Both the position numbers and the translations under genes were made by a program. A DNA stretch of 64,000 nt, taken from positions 1 through 64,000 of the forward strand of contig CAKTPO010000007.1 of assembly GCA_934591845.1 (NCBI GenBank), given 5' to 3'. The notes beneath the pieces were generated by a model. It searched no databases and had not been told where the DNA came from. It saw nothing but the letters and a program-made list of their open reading frames with translations. This stretch comes from an uncultured Oscillospiraceae bacterium. Its GTDB lineage: Bacteria; Bacillota; Clostridia; Oscillospirales; Oscillospiraceae. Shown in pieces: positions 41,843 to 50,673 of this stretch (positions are counted from its first letter, which is position 1; each line of letters starts with the position of its first letter).

Positions 41843-43378
41843 ATGCGCAAAAACTGGATACGGCTTTTTTCCGGCGTTCTGGCCGGTGCCATGCTTCTGG
41901 GTCTTACCGCCTGCGGCAGCAAGCGGAAAACCAAAGAGGTGGAAGGGGTCTTTATGGGCGTGGATGTGGCCAAATACCAGGGTACCATCGATTGGCAGGG
42001 GTTGGCCGGGGCAGGAACCAAGTTTGCCATGGTCCGCCTGGGCTACCGCACCGCGGGGGAGGGGACCATCGTAGAGGACACCAACGCCCGGTATAATTTG
42101 CAGGAGGGCAGCAAGGCCGGTATCCCCATGGGCGGCTATTTCTTCTCCACTGCCACAACGAAAGAAGAGGCAGAGGAGGAAGCCCAGTGGGTGGCGGCGC
42201 TGGTTGCCAAATACCCCATTACTTACCCCATCGTCTACGACTGCGAGGGCTTTGACGACCCGGACAGCCGCCAGAAATCCATGACCAAGGAAGAACGGAC
42301 AGACGTGGCCCTGGCCTTTTTGAAGAAAATCGAGAAACTGGGCTATACCGGCATGTTCTACGCCTCCAAAAGCGAACTGGAAGACCGGTGGGAAACGGAG
42401 CGAATTGAGAAGCACTATAAAATCTGGGTGGCCCAGTACCCCGCCCAGCCCTATCCCCAGACACCGACCTCCAGCTACGCCGGAAAGCATGACATGTGGC
42501 AGTTTACCAAAACCGCCATGATCAGCGGCCTGAGCCAGCCCATTGACATGAATCTTGCTTACTTTGGCTATGACGGCATCGAACCGCCCCGGGATTCTAC
42601 CCCGCCGGAGGAGGTAGGGCCTGACCCGGAGGCACTGATGACCTTTACAGAGGTGGAGGAAACGGTGACCGCCAAGGAAAAGACCAACCTGCGCAGCATC
42701 CCGGACCAGGGGGAGAGCAGCAAAGTTCTCTTTACCCTCTTAAACGGCGAGACCGCCCAGCGCACCGCCACCAGCCCCAGCGGTTGGTCAAGGCTCCTAT
42801 ATAACGGCCAGGTCTGCTACGCCGTGACCAATTATCTGACCACGGACCTAAACTATGACCCTGCCACCAGCCAGGGGGACTCCGACGGTCTGACCACCCA
42901 GTTTGACACCGCCAACGACCGGGTCACCGCCAAGGAAAAGGTGAATCTGCGCTCCATGCCCTCGGTGGACAACCCCAATTCCCAGGTGGTGGCGGTGCTG
43001 AAAAACGGCGACATCGCCCGCCGCACCGGCATCAGCACCAACGGCTGGTCCCGGATTGAATACAACAATGCCCCCTGCTACGCCGTATCCAGTTACCTGG
43101 TCATGGTAGACGAACAGGGAAAGCCACTGGAAGATATGGGCTCCGGGGAAATCAAAACCCAGTTTGAGGAAGTGGACGACCTGGTGACCCCCAAGGAAAA
43201 GGTGAATCTCCGCTCCATCCCCTCGGTTGACAACCCGGATTCCAAGGTGGTGGCCACCATCACAAGCCACGACACCGTCAAACGCACCGGCATTAACCGG
43301 GACGTAGGCTGGTCCCGTGTGGAATACAACGGCCAGACCCTGTACTGTGTCACCAGGTATCTGAACGAAGCCAAATAA
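41843..43378 (+). CDS. GH25 lysozyme lipoprotein with three SH3b domains
   Basis: 511 residues. Signal peptide with lipobox LTAC (Cys at about 24) anchors it outside the membrane. A GH25 muramidase domain (about 36-225) begins FMGVDVAKYQGTIDW and has YPIVYDCEGFD, where the conserved D-x-E is catalytic, and MWQFTKTA near its end. Three SH3b repeats follow, each starting VTAKEK/VTPKEK-x-NLRS-P and ending with a CYAV or CVTRYL strand (about 268-325, 350-410, 435-510). It likely cuts peptidoglycan during wall turnover. Divergent from the exporter operon, with its own promoter. Confidence 0.93.
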   Translation: MRKNWIRLFSGVLAGAMLLGLTACGSKRKTKEVEGVFMGVDVAKYQGTIDWQGLAGAGTKFAMVRLGYRTAGEGTIVEDTNARYNLQEGSKAGIPMGGYFFSTATTKEEAEEEAQWVAALVAKYPITYPIVYDCEGFDDPDSRQKSMTKEERTDVALAFLKKIEKLGYTGMFYASKSELEDRWETERIEKHYKIWVAQYPAQPYPQTPTSSYAGKHDMWQFTKTAMISGLSQPIDMNLAYFGYDGIEPPRDSTPPEEVGPDPEALMTFTEVEETVTAKEKTNLRSIPDQGESSKVLFTLLNGETAQRTATSPSGWSRLLYNGQVCYAVTNYLTTDLNYDPATSQGDSDGLTTQFDTANDRVTAKEKVNLRSMPSVDNPNSQVVAVLKNGDIARRTGISTNGWSRIEYNNAPCYAVSSYLVMVDEQGKPLEDMGSGEIKTQFEEVDDLVTPKEKVNLRSIPSVDNPDSKVVATITSHDTVKRTGINRDVGWSRVEYNGQTLYCVTRYLNEAK

Positions 43379-43430
43379 AAGAAGCCCCCCTTATTCCAAG
43401 AAATCGTTGACAGTTATGGCGGAAAGAAAA

Positions 43431-43916
43431 TTGACAATTGACAATTGACAATTATTTGGGCGACCAACGTTGTTCATTTCAGTCCGTCCGTTAAAGTATG
43501 TAGGGAACGGCCTATGTGCCGTTCCGCTGCGTTGCAAATAGAACCCGTGTGGATAAAACAAAACCACCCCCCGATTATGTCATTCCGAGCGTGAAACGGA
43601 GTCGAGGAATCCACTCAAGTAGCAAGTTTTACCTTGTGTAGGTGCTTTTTGCTACGTGGTGGATTCCTCCACTCCGCTGCCGCTCTGGGCGGAATGACAT
43701 AATGGGGGGGACGTTTCTGCTTTTTGTGGGAACTGGTTCCGTGCTTTCGGGTGCGGAACGGCACATAGGCCGTTCCCTACGGTTTCGCTGGTAGGGGGAC
43801 GTTTTCAATCGAGGGATTCTAAAGACAGGAAGAGCGGCGTTGCGGATTATTGAAACAACGGGCGCAAAGGGAAACCTGTCGAGTCTCACTGTAGGGAACG
43901 GCCTATGTGCCGTTCC
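43431..43916. repeat. Composite repeat B plus half copy
   Basis: ATTGACA heptamers (43431-43452) come first. The palindromic arm pair GTAGGGAACGG (43500) / CCGTTCCCTAC (to about 43780) encloses TGTCATTCCGA (43578) / CGGAATGACA (to 43699). A solitary arm copy lies at 43891-43916, preceded by the ACGGGCGCAAAGG/GAGTCTCA segment also seen before 14752 and 45468. This explains most of the 590-base gap 43379-43965; no gene is seen in it. Confidence 0.85.
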
Positions 43917-43965
43917 GGGTGCGTGGCGAATACAACCCGTGTGGTTGAATGACATCACCAAACGG

Positions 43966-45354
43966 TCAATACCCAAACTCCCGACTGACCACGTTTCCGT
44001 CAATGGCGTTCAGGGTCAGCATGGGTTGGGTGGTGTAATTCATGCCTTTTTCGTTGTAGCCCCATTTGTTGGGGGCCACGTCATACCAGTCGCTGGTACC
44101 CCAGAAATCCCAGACGGGGACGATGGTACCCTGCATGGAGCCTTTGTCCCGAATGCGCATCAGAGACAGGGAGACTTTGGTGATGTCCACGTCCATGCGG
44201 GTCTCATCACCGTTGATTCGGTCGATTTCTACCAAACTCCGCACCTCTGACGGCCCGATGATCACCACCGGCAGCATGGTATTTGCAATGGAGGCAATTT
44301 CCTCAAAGGGCATCAGGGCCGTCTGGGTTTCCTGGATCAGGGTTTCAGCACTGGGGCATTCCCAGGTAAAGGACAGAATGCCGTCCCCGCCCACGCAGAT
44401 GTAGATGCTCTCCATGGCCCAGGAAATGGGATCGGGATTGGTTTCTTCCAAGCTGCGGTAATTCATATAGGCGAAGGAATTGTATTGTACGCCGTCGTTG
44501 GTTTCCACACGGTCTGAGCGGATACAGGGGATGGGAATGCCGTTTACGGTGGGCACATAAACCAGCTGCCAGTCACCGGTGTGCTGCTGCTGCACATCGC
44601 CTAGGACCATGGTGGTATTGTAACCCAGTTCCTCCATCAGGGCCTCTCCCTGGGCAATGGCCTCTTCCTTGGAAATACCGCCCCAATCCTGTTTTTTCAT
44701 ATACTTAAAGTCATCTCGGATGATTTGGGCCTCGGTTGGAAATCCGCCCAGGTTGTTTTGGATGAATACATCATACTCTACCCCATCCACAACGGCGTGG
44801 CCGCTGACTTCCTTGGGGTCATCGGAATCATAAAAGCCGTGGACAATGGGGGCTTCTTCCGGGGCCGTTTCCATTCGCTTGGTATAGTCCTCAATGATTT
44901 CCTGACGGCGTGCCTCCTTTTCCTCCGGAGCCAGCTCCGGCTTGTCCGGGTCTGTGTGCCATTTGTCGGATTTTACATAATCAATGGACTTTTGCCAGCC
45001 CGCCTTGGTGGTACAGAAAGCGTAAAGCGGCTCCCCCTTCAAAAACACCTTCAACAGGTTGTCCACATCCTCCTGGGTAAACTCCCTGGGGGTCACCGTG
45101 GCGGTGGGGAGGGCCGTCCCCTGCTCTGCCACCACCTGGGCCTGGGCATCGATGGTGAGCCGCCCCTCCTGGCTGACCCAGTGGCCGGTAAAGGTTTCGG
45201 GAAGCGGGTATTCGGTCTGCTCCTGGGCGCTCTTTTGGAGCAGCATGGCCTGGTTTACGCTGGTAGGTGCGGGGCTTTCCTGGCTGTTCCCACAGCCGGG
45301 CAGCAATGCCAGGGCCAGAGCGATGGCACAAAGGCTGGTAATTCTCTTTTTCAT
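43966..45354 (-). CDS. Lipoprotein paralogue (module 2, copy b)
   Basis: 462 residues. Signal peptide with lipobox LPGC (Cys at about 21). The first hundred residues (PETFTGHWVSQEGRLTID ... FTQEDVDNLLKVFLKGEPLY) and the last 75 (VWDFWGTSDWYDVAPNKWGY ... LTLNAIDGNVVSREFGY) are almost identical to the lipoprotein at 45864-47255. The middle (about 105-385) is clearly different, though still related. A distant relative lies at 17083-18375. A ribosome site AAAGGATG precedes the ATG. Function unknown; linkage to the kinase/regulator pair suggests an envelope signalling or stress role. Confidence 0.83.
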   Translation of the reverse strand: MKKRITSLCAIALALALLPGCGNSQESPAPTSVNQAMLLQKSAQEQTEYPLPETFTGHWVSQEGRLTIDAQAQVVAEQGTALPTATVTPREFTQEDVDNLLKVFLKGEPLYAFCTTKAGWQKSIDYVKSDKWHTDPDKPELAPEEKEARRQEIIEDYTKRMETAPEEAPIVHGFYDSDDPKEVSGHAVVDGVEYDVFIQNNLGGFPTEAQIIRDDFKYMKKQDWGGISKEEAIAQGEALMEELGYNTTMVLGDVQQQHTGDWQLVYVPTVNGIPIPCIRSDRVETNDGVQYNSFAYMNYRSLEETNPDPISWAMESIYICVGGDGILSFTWECPSAETLIQETQTALMPFEEIASIANTMLPVVIIGPSEVRSLVEIDRINGDETRMDVDITKVSLSLMRIRDKGSMQGTIVPVWDFWGTSDWYDVAPNKWGYNEKGMNYTTQPMLTLNAIDGNVVSREFGY

Positions 45355-45467
45355 GGTGACACATCCTTTCAAAGTTTTTTTAGTCCCGCAGGCAGTGGAT
45401 GAGGTGCGGTACGGCGTTGCGCATTGTCGAAACAGCAGGCGCAAAGGGAATCATGCCGAGTCTCACC

Positions 45468-45747
45468 GTAGGGAACGGCCTATGTGCCGTTCCGGAGCGT
45501 GGCGAATACAACCCCTGTGGACAACCGGAATCACCCACCGATTATGTCATTCCGAGCGAACGAAGTGAGTCGAGGAATCTTCCCAAGTTGCAAATTTTAC
45601 CATGTGGTGGTACTTTCCTGCTACCTGGTGGATTCCTCCACTCCGCTGTCGCGACCGTCGGAATGACATATGGGGGACGTTTCTGGTTTTTTCGGTAACA
45701 GTTCCGTGCTTTCGGGTGCGGAACGGCACATAGGCCGTTCCCTACGG
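45468..45747. repeat. Composite repeat C
   Basis: GTAGGGAACGG arm at 45468 and inverse arm to 45747 enclose TGTCATTCCGA (45545) ... CGGAATGACA (to 45668). It separates the two lipoprotein genes and, with flanking repeat-related sequence from about 45400, fills the gap 45355-45863. Confidence 0.85.
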
Positions 45748-45863
45748 TTTCGCTGGTAGGGGGACGTTTTCAACCGGCGGGTTCCAAGGGTGGCGTTTTC
45801 TGCCATAGCCGGGGCGAATGTGAGACGGGGGGCACCTCAGGGTTTTGCGGTGCGGTTTTGAAA

Positions 45864-47255
45864 TCAATACCCAAGCTCCCGGCTGACCACGTTTCCGTCA
45901 ATGGCGTTCAGGGTCAGCATGGGCTGGGTGGTGTAATTCATGCCTTTTTCGTCGTAACCCCATTTGTTGGGGGCCACGTCATACCAGTCGCTGGTCCCCC
46001 AGAAATCCCAGACGGGGACGATGGTTCCCTGCATGGAGCCTTTGTCCCGAATGCGCATCAGGGACAGGGAGACCTTGGTGATGTCCACGTCCATGCGGGT
46101 CTCTTTGCCGCTGTTTGCGTCTGTTTCGGTAAGGCTGAAGCCGCTCTTCGGACCCGTGACCACCAGGGGAAGCATGGTATTTGCAATGGAAGCAATGTCT
46201 TCAAAGGGAAGAAGGGCTGTAGCGGATTCCCGGAGGATGGGTTCGGTGGAGGGGGCAGACCATTCAAAGGACAAGATACCGTCTTTGCCTACACACATCC
46301 AAATGTACTCCAATGGCCAGTACACAGAATCTGCGTTGCCCGATTCGGAACAACGGTAGGTCCAGTATTGGCAGTGGGTCACACCGGTGGAATCCCCATG
46401 TTGCTCGCAGACTCCGGAGACAGGAAAACCATTGACCGTTGGAACATAAAAGAGGGACCATGTGCCCTTGCGGCTGTCGCCGGTGTTCTGATAAACAGCA
46501 TCCAGGGCCATGTGGTCAAATCCAAGGGCGGCCATGAGCCGGTCCGCCTTTTCGATGGCTTCATCTTTGGAGCAATCACCCCAATTTTCGTTTTCACTAC
46601 CGTATTTGAACTTTTTCATGGTGATGAATGCGTCGGGAGTGAAATATTCGGAGGTATTCCGAATGTCTACATCATATTCTTCACCGTCTACCGTGGCCTG
46701 TCCGCTCATGTGGGTGGGGTCATCAGAGTCGTAAAAGCCGTGGATAATAAGCTTTTCCTCCGGGGCTTTTTTAATTTCCGCAGTGTAATAGTCGTTCAAT
46801 TCCTTGCGGCGTTGGGCCAACTGCTCCGGGGAACGTTCCGGGCTGTCGGGGTCTGATTGCCATTGAGGAGAATTGATGTAATCCAACCAGTCCCGCAGCT
46901 CTTGCTTGGTCGGTATATGGCTATAAAGCGGCTCCCCCTTCAAAAACACCTTCAACAGGTTGTCCACATCCTCCTGGGTAAACTCCCTGGGGGTCACCGT
47001 GGCGGTGGGGAGGGCCGTCCCCTGCTCTGCCACCACCTGGGCCTGGGCATCGATGGTGAGCCGCCCCTCCTGGCTGACCCAGTGGCCGGTAAAGGTTTCG
47101 GGAAGCGGGTATTCGGTCTGCTCCTGGGCGCTCTTTTGGAGCAGCATGGCCTGGTTCACACTGGTAGGTGCGGGGCTTTCCTGGCTGCTCCCGCAGCCGG
47201 GCAGCAATATAAGGGCCAGACCGATGGCACAAAGGCTGGATATTTTCTTTTTCAT
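45864..47255 (-). CDS. Lipoprotein paralogue (module 2, copy a)
   Basis: 463 residues, lipobox LPGC. Its ends match the neighbouring gene 43966-45354 nearly base for base: about 240 bases at the 5' end and about 200 at the 3' end. The core shows only modest similarity (for example KDEAIEKADRLMAALGF versus KEEAIAQGEALMEELGY). AAAGGAAG precedes the ATG at 47255. A promoter with triple 11-bp repeats lies 360-415 bases upstream, next to the kinase gene, with repeat D in the long leader. Role unknown. Confidence 0.83.
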   Translation of the reverse strand: MKKKISSLCAIGLALILLPGCGSSQESPAPTSVNQAMLLQKSAQEQTEYPLPETFTGHWVSQEGRLTIDAQAQVVAEQGTALPTATVTPREFTQEDVDNLLKVFLKGEPLYSHIPTKQELRDWLDYINSPQWQSDPDSPERSPEQLAQRRKELNDYYTAEIKKAPEEKLIIHGFYDSDDPTHMSGQATVDGEEYDVDIRNTSEYFTPDAFITMKKFKYGSENENWGDCSKDEAIEKADRLMAALGFDHMALDAVYQNTGDSRKGTWSLFYVPTVNGFPVSGVCEQHGDSTGVTHCQYWTYRCSESGNADSVYWPLEYIWMCVGKDGILSFEWSAPSTEPILRESATALLPFEDIASIANTMLPLVVTGPKSGFSLTETDANSGKETRMDVDITKVSLSLMRIRDKGSMQGTIVPVWDFWGTSDWYDVAPNKWGYDEKGMNYTTQPMLTLNAIDGNVVSRELGY

Positions 47256-47349
47256 GTGGTGACACTTCCTTTCAAAATTTTCCTCCCGGCGAGGGGCTGG
47301 CACGTTTCAATTACAACCCCTGCAGGCAACCGGAATCTCCCACCGATTA

Positions 47350-47550
47350 TGTCATTCCGAGCGAACGAATGTGAGTCGAGGAATCTTCCCAAGTTGCAAA
47401 TTTTACCATGTGGTGGTACTTTCCTGCTACCTGGTGGATTCCTCCACTCCGCTGTCGCTACGGTCGGAATGACATATGGGGGACGTTTCTGGTTTTTTTC
47501 GGTAACAGTTCCGTGCTTTCGGGTGCGGAACGGCCTGTGTGCCGTTCCGC
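47350..47550. repeat. Composite repeat D (partial)
   Basis: TGTCATTCCGA (47350) ... TCGGAATGACA (to 47474) is complete. The outer layer is reduced to one self-complementary arm, GCGGAACGGCC-TGTGT-GCCGTTCCGC (about 47525-47550). It lies within the leader of the lipoprotein gene starting at 47255. Confidence 0.8.
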
Positions 47551-47614
47551 TGCGTTGCAATTATAACCTGTGTGGACAACCGGAATCATCCACCGTCCCT
47601 GCCGGGATGGTTTC

Positions 47615-47670
47615 AGGATACCATACTCGCAGGAAAAAGAGGTTACCGCCCTATTACCGTTTGATTACCG
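47615..47670 (-). promoter_or_regulatory. Promoter with three 11-bp-spaced CGGTAA boxes
   Basis: TTACCG occurs at 47643, 47654 and 47665 (minus strand CGGTAA), at exact 11-base steps. It is followed after 22 bases by TGG-TATCCT (47615-47623), a weak extended -10. Spacing matches the two response-regulator promoters of the window. The boxes lie just past the kinase stop and would drive the lipoprotein genes at 47255 and 45354. Confidence 0.6.
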
Positions 47671-47678
47671 CCCCCATT

Positions 47679-49034
47679 CTACAGCAGGATCCGGGCGGTG
47701 GTGCCGATGCCTTCGGTACTTTCCAATTCCAGTGTGCCTCCGTGGGCCAGGGCTACTTCCCGAACCAGGGCAAGCCCTAAGCCAAAGCCGCCGGTGGATT
47801 TGCTTCGGGAGGGGTCCCCCATGTAAAAGGGTTCTGTGACCCGCCGCAAATCCTGGGGCGGAATGCCCCGGCCACGGTCTTCCACGGTAAAGCCTTTTTC
47901 CGTCCCCCGAAGCCAGATTTTTCCGCCGGGTAAGGATGCCTTGGCACTGTTTTCAATGAGGTTTACCAGTGCGCTGCAAATCAGGTCTTTATCCACAACC
48001 AGTGTGGAAATCTGGCAGTCCGTATACAGGGTGACGCCGTATTTCTGGCAGACAGGCTGGGTCAGCTCCTGGGCCTGGGCCAGGAGGGCCGCCACATCGG
48101 TGGGAACGGGCTGGACTTTGTTTTTCATGGACAGCAGGGTCAGAAGTTTCCTCACCATGGTTTCCAGCCAGTGCAGCTGGGTATCCATGCTGCCGAGCAA
48201 CGCCTCCTGCTGCTCCTGGGGCAGATAGAGCGTTTGCAGAGTATTGACGTTCAGAAGCAGGGATGTCAGGGGCGTTTTCAGTTCGTGGGTAACAGCCCGG
48301 AGGAACAGGGTCTGTCGGGCGTTCTGCTCCTGGAGGGTGTCTACATGGGTCTCCACCGCCTGGGCCATGCGGTTAAAGCTTCCTGCCAGAAGCCCCACCT
48401 CGTCAGCGGAAGTCTGGGGTACCCGCTGGCCGTAATTCCCGGCGGCAATCCGCTCCGCTGCCTGGGAAAGCTTTGTAAGAGACATAAGGGCGTGGGAAAC
48501 CATAAAGTACACCGCCCCCAGGCCCAGAAGTCCAATGGCCAGGGCCAGCAGAGCGTAACGTCCGCTGAGCTGCCAGAGCTGCCCCTGAATAAAACCGGCA
48601 TCCGCCACCAGGTAGATGTGGCAGGAAATGTCAAAGCCCGTGGTGCTTTGGCCCAAAACCAAATAGTTTTTCCCGCCGGAAGATACCCGCAGGCCCTTGC
48701 CGCAGCGTTGGGGCCAGTCCTGTTCCGGGGCAATGGGGGTGGAGGCGGTGAGGCACACCCCATCTACCACCAAGACACTTCCGGGAATGCCCTGGGTGCG
48801 AAAGCTGTAGGTTAGAAAGGCTTCCTGAGCAGGGCCTGTCAAAGCCTCCTCCGGGGCCTTGTAGAGAAGCTGGGAAAAGCCGGAAACCAGGCTATCCAGG
48901 GTTTTCTTGGTACTTTGGGTCAGCAATTCATAGGATTGCTCCCGTACCTGCCACAGCATGGCCCCTGTCAGACTGACCGCCACCAGAAACAGCAGCAGGG
49001 CGCACAGCAGGGTCAATTTGAGTTTTAGTTTCAT
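47679..49034 (-). CDS. Sensor histidine kinase (module 2)
   Basis: 451 residues with the same build as the kinase at 15716-17080: membrane anchor (about 8-28), extracytoplasmic sensor, second helix (about 170-195), HAMP, phospho-acceptor His at about 250 in FLRAVTHELKTPL, N-box LIENSAKAS, EDRGRGIP and GGFGLGLALVREV. The cytoplasmic halves of the two kinases are close, while the sensor regions differ, so they probably read different signals. The ATG at 49034 overlaps the regulator stop (ATGA). Confidence 0.93.
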   Translation of the reverse strand: MKLKLKLTLLCALLLFLVAVSLTGAMLWQVREQSYELLTQSTKKTLDSLVSGFSQLLYKAPEEALTGPAQEAFLTYSFRTQGIPGSVLVVDGVCLTASTPIAPEQDWPQRCGKGLRVSSGGKNYLVLGQSTTGFDISCHIYLVADAGFIQGQLWQLSGRYALLALAIGLLGLGAVYFMVSHALMSLTKLSQAAERIAAGNYGQRVPQTSADEVGLLAGSFNRMAQAVETHVDTLQEQNARQTLFLRAVTHELKTPLTSLLLNVNTLQTLYLPQEQQEALLGSMDTQLHWLETMVRKLLTLLSMKNKVQPVPTDVAALLAQAQELTQPVCQKYGVTLYTDCQISTLVVDKDLICSALVNLIENSAKASLPGGKIWLRGTEKGFTVEDRGRGIPPQDLRRVTEPFYMGDPSRSKSTGGFGLGLALVREVALAHGGTLELESTEGIGTTARILL

Positions 49035-49693
49035 CGCTCCTCCAATCGGTAGCCCGCCTTGGAAACGGTTCGGATTTCCTGGGCCAGGTTCAGCTTTTTC
49101 CGCAGATTGGCGATCCGCACATCCACGGTACGGATGTCTCCAAAGTAGTCCTCTCCCCAAATCTCATTCAAAATCCGCTGCCGGGAGACCGTTCGGTTCT
49201 TGTTTTTCATCAAAATGGTCAGCACATCCAATTCCAGCGGCGGCAGGGAGATTTCCGTCCCGTTTCTGCACAGCCGCCGGTTGCCGCTGTCCAGGGTCAG
49301 ATCCCGGAAATGGTAGATTTCGCTCCATTTTCCCCTGCGCCGCAGCACCTTTTCCATCCGCACCATCAACGCCAGCATGTCAAATGGCTTGGAAATATAA
49401 TCCTCGGCCCCGCCCCGAAGCCCCTGAACTTCATGCTGGGCATCCCCCATGGCGGTCAGGCAAATCACAGGAATGTCATAGCTTTGCAGCTTGGGAAGCA
49501 GGGAAAACCCATCCATCCCCGGAAGCATCATATCCAGCAGTGCCAGGTCATAGCCGTGATCCTGTTCCAAGGCCCGAAAGGCTGTAAGGCCGTTGTCAAA
49601 CACCGTGACACGATACTCCGCACACTCCAAATTGAGCCGCACCGCTTGGGCGATGGCCCCGTCATCCTCGATCAGTAACACCCGATTTCCCAT
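49031..49693 (-). CDS. OmpR/PhoB-family response regulator (module 2)
   Basis: 220 residues. Receiver with acidic ED D pair (9-11), phospho-acceptor Asp54 in LALLDMMLPGMDGF and Lys in ISKPF. The winged-helix domain has the end RTVDVRIANLRKKLN ... SKAGYRLEER. The recognition region RTVDVRIANLRKKL is identical to the module 1 regulator, so both may bind the same DNA boxes. GGAGGGG precedes the ATG. The promoter contains the 11-bp GTAA repeat pair. Confidence 0.94.
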   Translation of the reverse strand: MGNRVLLIEDDGAIAQAVRLNLECAEYRVTVFDNGLTAFRALEQDHGYDLALLDMMLPGMDGFSLLPKLQSYDIPVICLTAMGDAQHEVQGLRGGAEDYISKPFDMLALMVRMEKVLRRRGKWSEIYHFRDLTLDSGNRRLCRNGTEISLPPLELDVLTILMKNKNRTVSRQRILNEIWGEDYFGDIRTVDVRIANLRKKLNLAQEIRTVSKAGYRLEER

Positions 49694-49719
49694 TGCGTTC
49701 CCCTCCGGCTTTTTTCTCC

Positions 49720-49762
49720 ATTATACCATAGCTTCCCAAAGGTGAGGTTACCAAAATATTAT
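49720..49762 (-). promoter_or_regulatory. Response regulator promoter (module 2) with 11-bp repeats
   Basis: On the minus strand ATAA and GGTAA boxes are 11 bases apart (49762 and 49752 downward). They are followed after 22 bases by TGG-TATAAT (49720-49728). Same geometry as 14984-15028. Confidence 0.55.
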
Positions 49763-49834
49763 TGTTGGAGAGAAAACTTCTTGCGCTTCTGATGAAACTG
49801 AAATATAATAAAACAAAAAAGGAGTGTGGTTCCC

Positions 49835-50197
49835 ATGACCTTTGTTTGCTACCCCAAATGTACCACCTGTCAGAAAGCCCGGAAGTGGCTGGACGAACAG
49901 GGCGTTTCCTATGTTCTGCGGGACATCAAAACAGAGAATCCCTCTTATGAGGAATTGGACGAGTGGTATCGCCGCAGCGGGCTGCCCCTGAAACGGTTTT
50001 TTAATACCAGCGGCCTGGTCTATAAGTCCCTGGGACTAAAGGAAAAGCTGCCGGGTATGTCCGAGGAAGAACAGCTGCGCTTGCTCTCTACAGACGGGAT
50101 GCTGGTAAAGCGGCCACTGCTGGTGGGGGATAACACGGTTTTGGTAGGCTTTCAGCAGGACAAATGGACACAGGCACTTCAAAAGGCACAGGGCTGA
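49835..50197 (+). CDS. ArsC/Spx-family thioredoxin-fold protein
   Basis: 120 residues. The N-terminal VCYPKCTTCQKARKWLDEQG has the C-x-x-C of Spx/ArsC-like proteins, followed by YVLRDIKTENPSYEEL and, near residue 90, VKRPLLVGDNTVLVGF, the RPl-v loop. It could be a glutaredoxin-linked arsenate reductase relative or a YffB/Spx-type protein; no ars genes are near, so arsenate reduction is not supported. The ATG at 49835 is 10 bases after GGAG. Confidence 0.85.
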   Translation: MTFVCYPKCTTCQKARKWLDEQGVSYVLRDIKTENPSYEELDEWYRRSGLPLKRFFNTSGLVYKSLGLKEKLPGMSEEEQLRLLSTDGMLVKRPLLVGDNTVLVGFQQDKWTQALQKAQG

Positions 50198-50219
50198 CGA
50201 TCGCGGAAAGGGGCTATTT

Positions 50220-50474
50220 ATGGTTTGTAGTTGCTGCGGCAGAAAGAAAAGGCTGCTGGATATGTTCTATTCATCGGGAACGGGGGCCAATAAGGTTCAG
50301 TTCTGCTCGGATTGTTGGGAAGTTGTGGAGAAAATGGAGTCTGACCGCCAGGGCGGCGAGGGGGAACTCTATGCCCTCCACCTCCACCAGCTCCAAAAGA
50401 AAGCAAAATCCCCAAGTCCAGAATTTGAGGGCTGGCTGAAAACCCATTTCCCAGAGGAAGAAGCAGCCTGGTAA
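50220..50474 (+). CDS. Small zinc-ribbon-like protein
   Basis: 84 residues. Cysteine pairs CSCC near the start and FCSDCW at about 28-33 have the spacing of a short zinc ribbon. The rest is charged and helical with LHLHQLQKKAK. No family recognised. AAAGGGG precedes the ATG, 22 bases after the ArsC-like gene, probably the same transcript. A good terminator follows. Confidence 0.65.
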   Translation: MVCSCCGRKKRLLDMFYSSGTGANKVQFCSDCWEVVEKMESDRQGGEGELYALHLHQLQKKAKSPSPEFEGWLKTHFPEEEAAW

Positions 50475-50494
50475 CGTACAAATGGAACAGGGCA

Positions 50495-50528
50495 GCCCGG
50501 CAGGTGTAAAAACTTGCCGGGCTTTTTT
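50495..50528 (+). terminator. Intrinsic terminator
   Basis: GCCCGGCAGGT, loop, ACTTGCCGGGC and six T, 21 bases after the small zinc-ribbon gene. Confidence 0.88.
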
Positions 50529-50573
50529 GCGACTGTATTTTTACTCCCTACAAAAATAGTAGGAAAATAATGC

Positions 50574-50625
50574 TTGACAAATAGAGCCGCATGGTGTATG
50601 ATACTGACAGTTAGCAAAGGCTAAC
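50574..50625 (+). promoter_or_regulatory. Promoter with iron-regulator-type dyad
   Basis: TTGACA (50574-50579), 17-base spacer and TATGAT (50597-50602). Directly downstream is the dyad GTTAGC-AAAG-GCTAAC (50610-50625) covering the transcription start. Such TTAGC/GCTAA dyads are typical of DtxR-family iron boxes at clostridial feo-type promoters, so iron repression is expected. Confidence 0.75.
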
Positions 50626-50673
50626 CGATATTTCAAGGATGGCACCACCATCAAAGCACAGGAGGTTGGACGA

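Noticed and set aside
17083..47255. The duplicated kinase/regulator modules as a transposon
   Set aside because: Repeats flank both modules, but there is no transposase, no target duplication and the modules have diverged and lie in opposite orientation; repeat-mediated duplication is possible but unproven.
49835..50197. Arsenate reductase of an ars operon
   Set aside because: The fold fits ArsC/Spx, but no arsR, arsB or acr3 gene is near and the catalytic environment is as close to Spx/YffB proteins; left as a family-level call.
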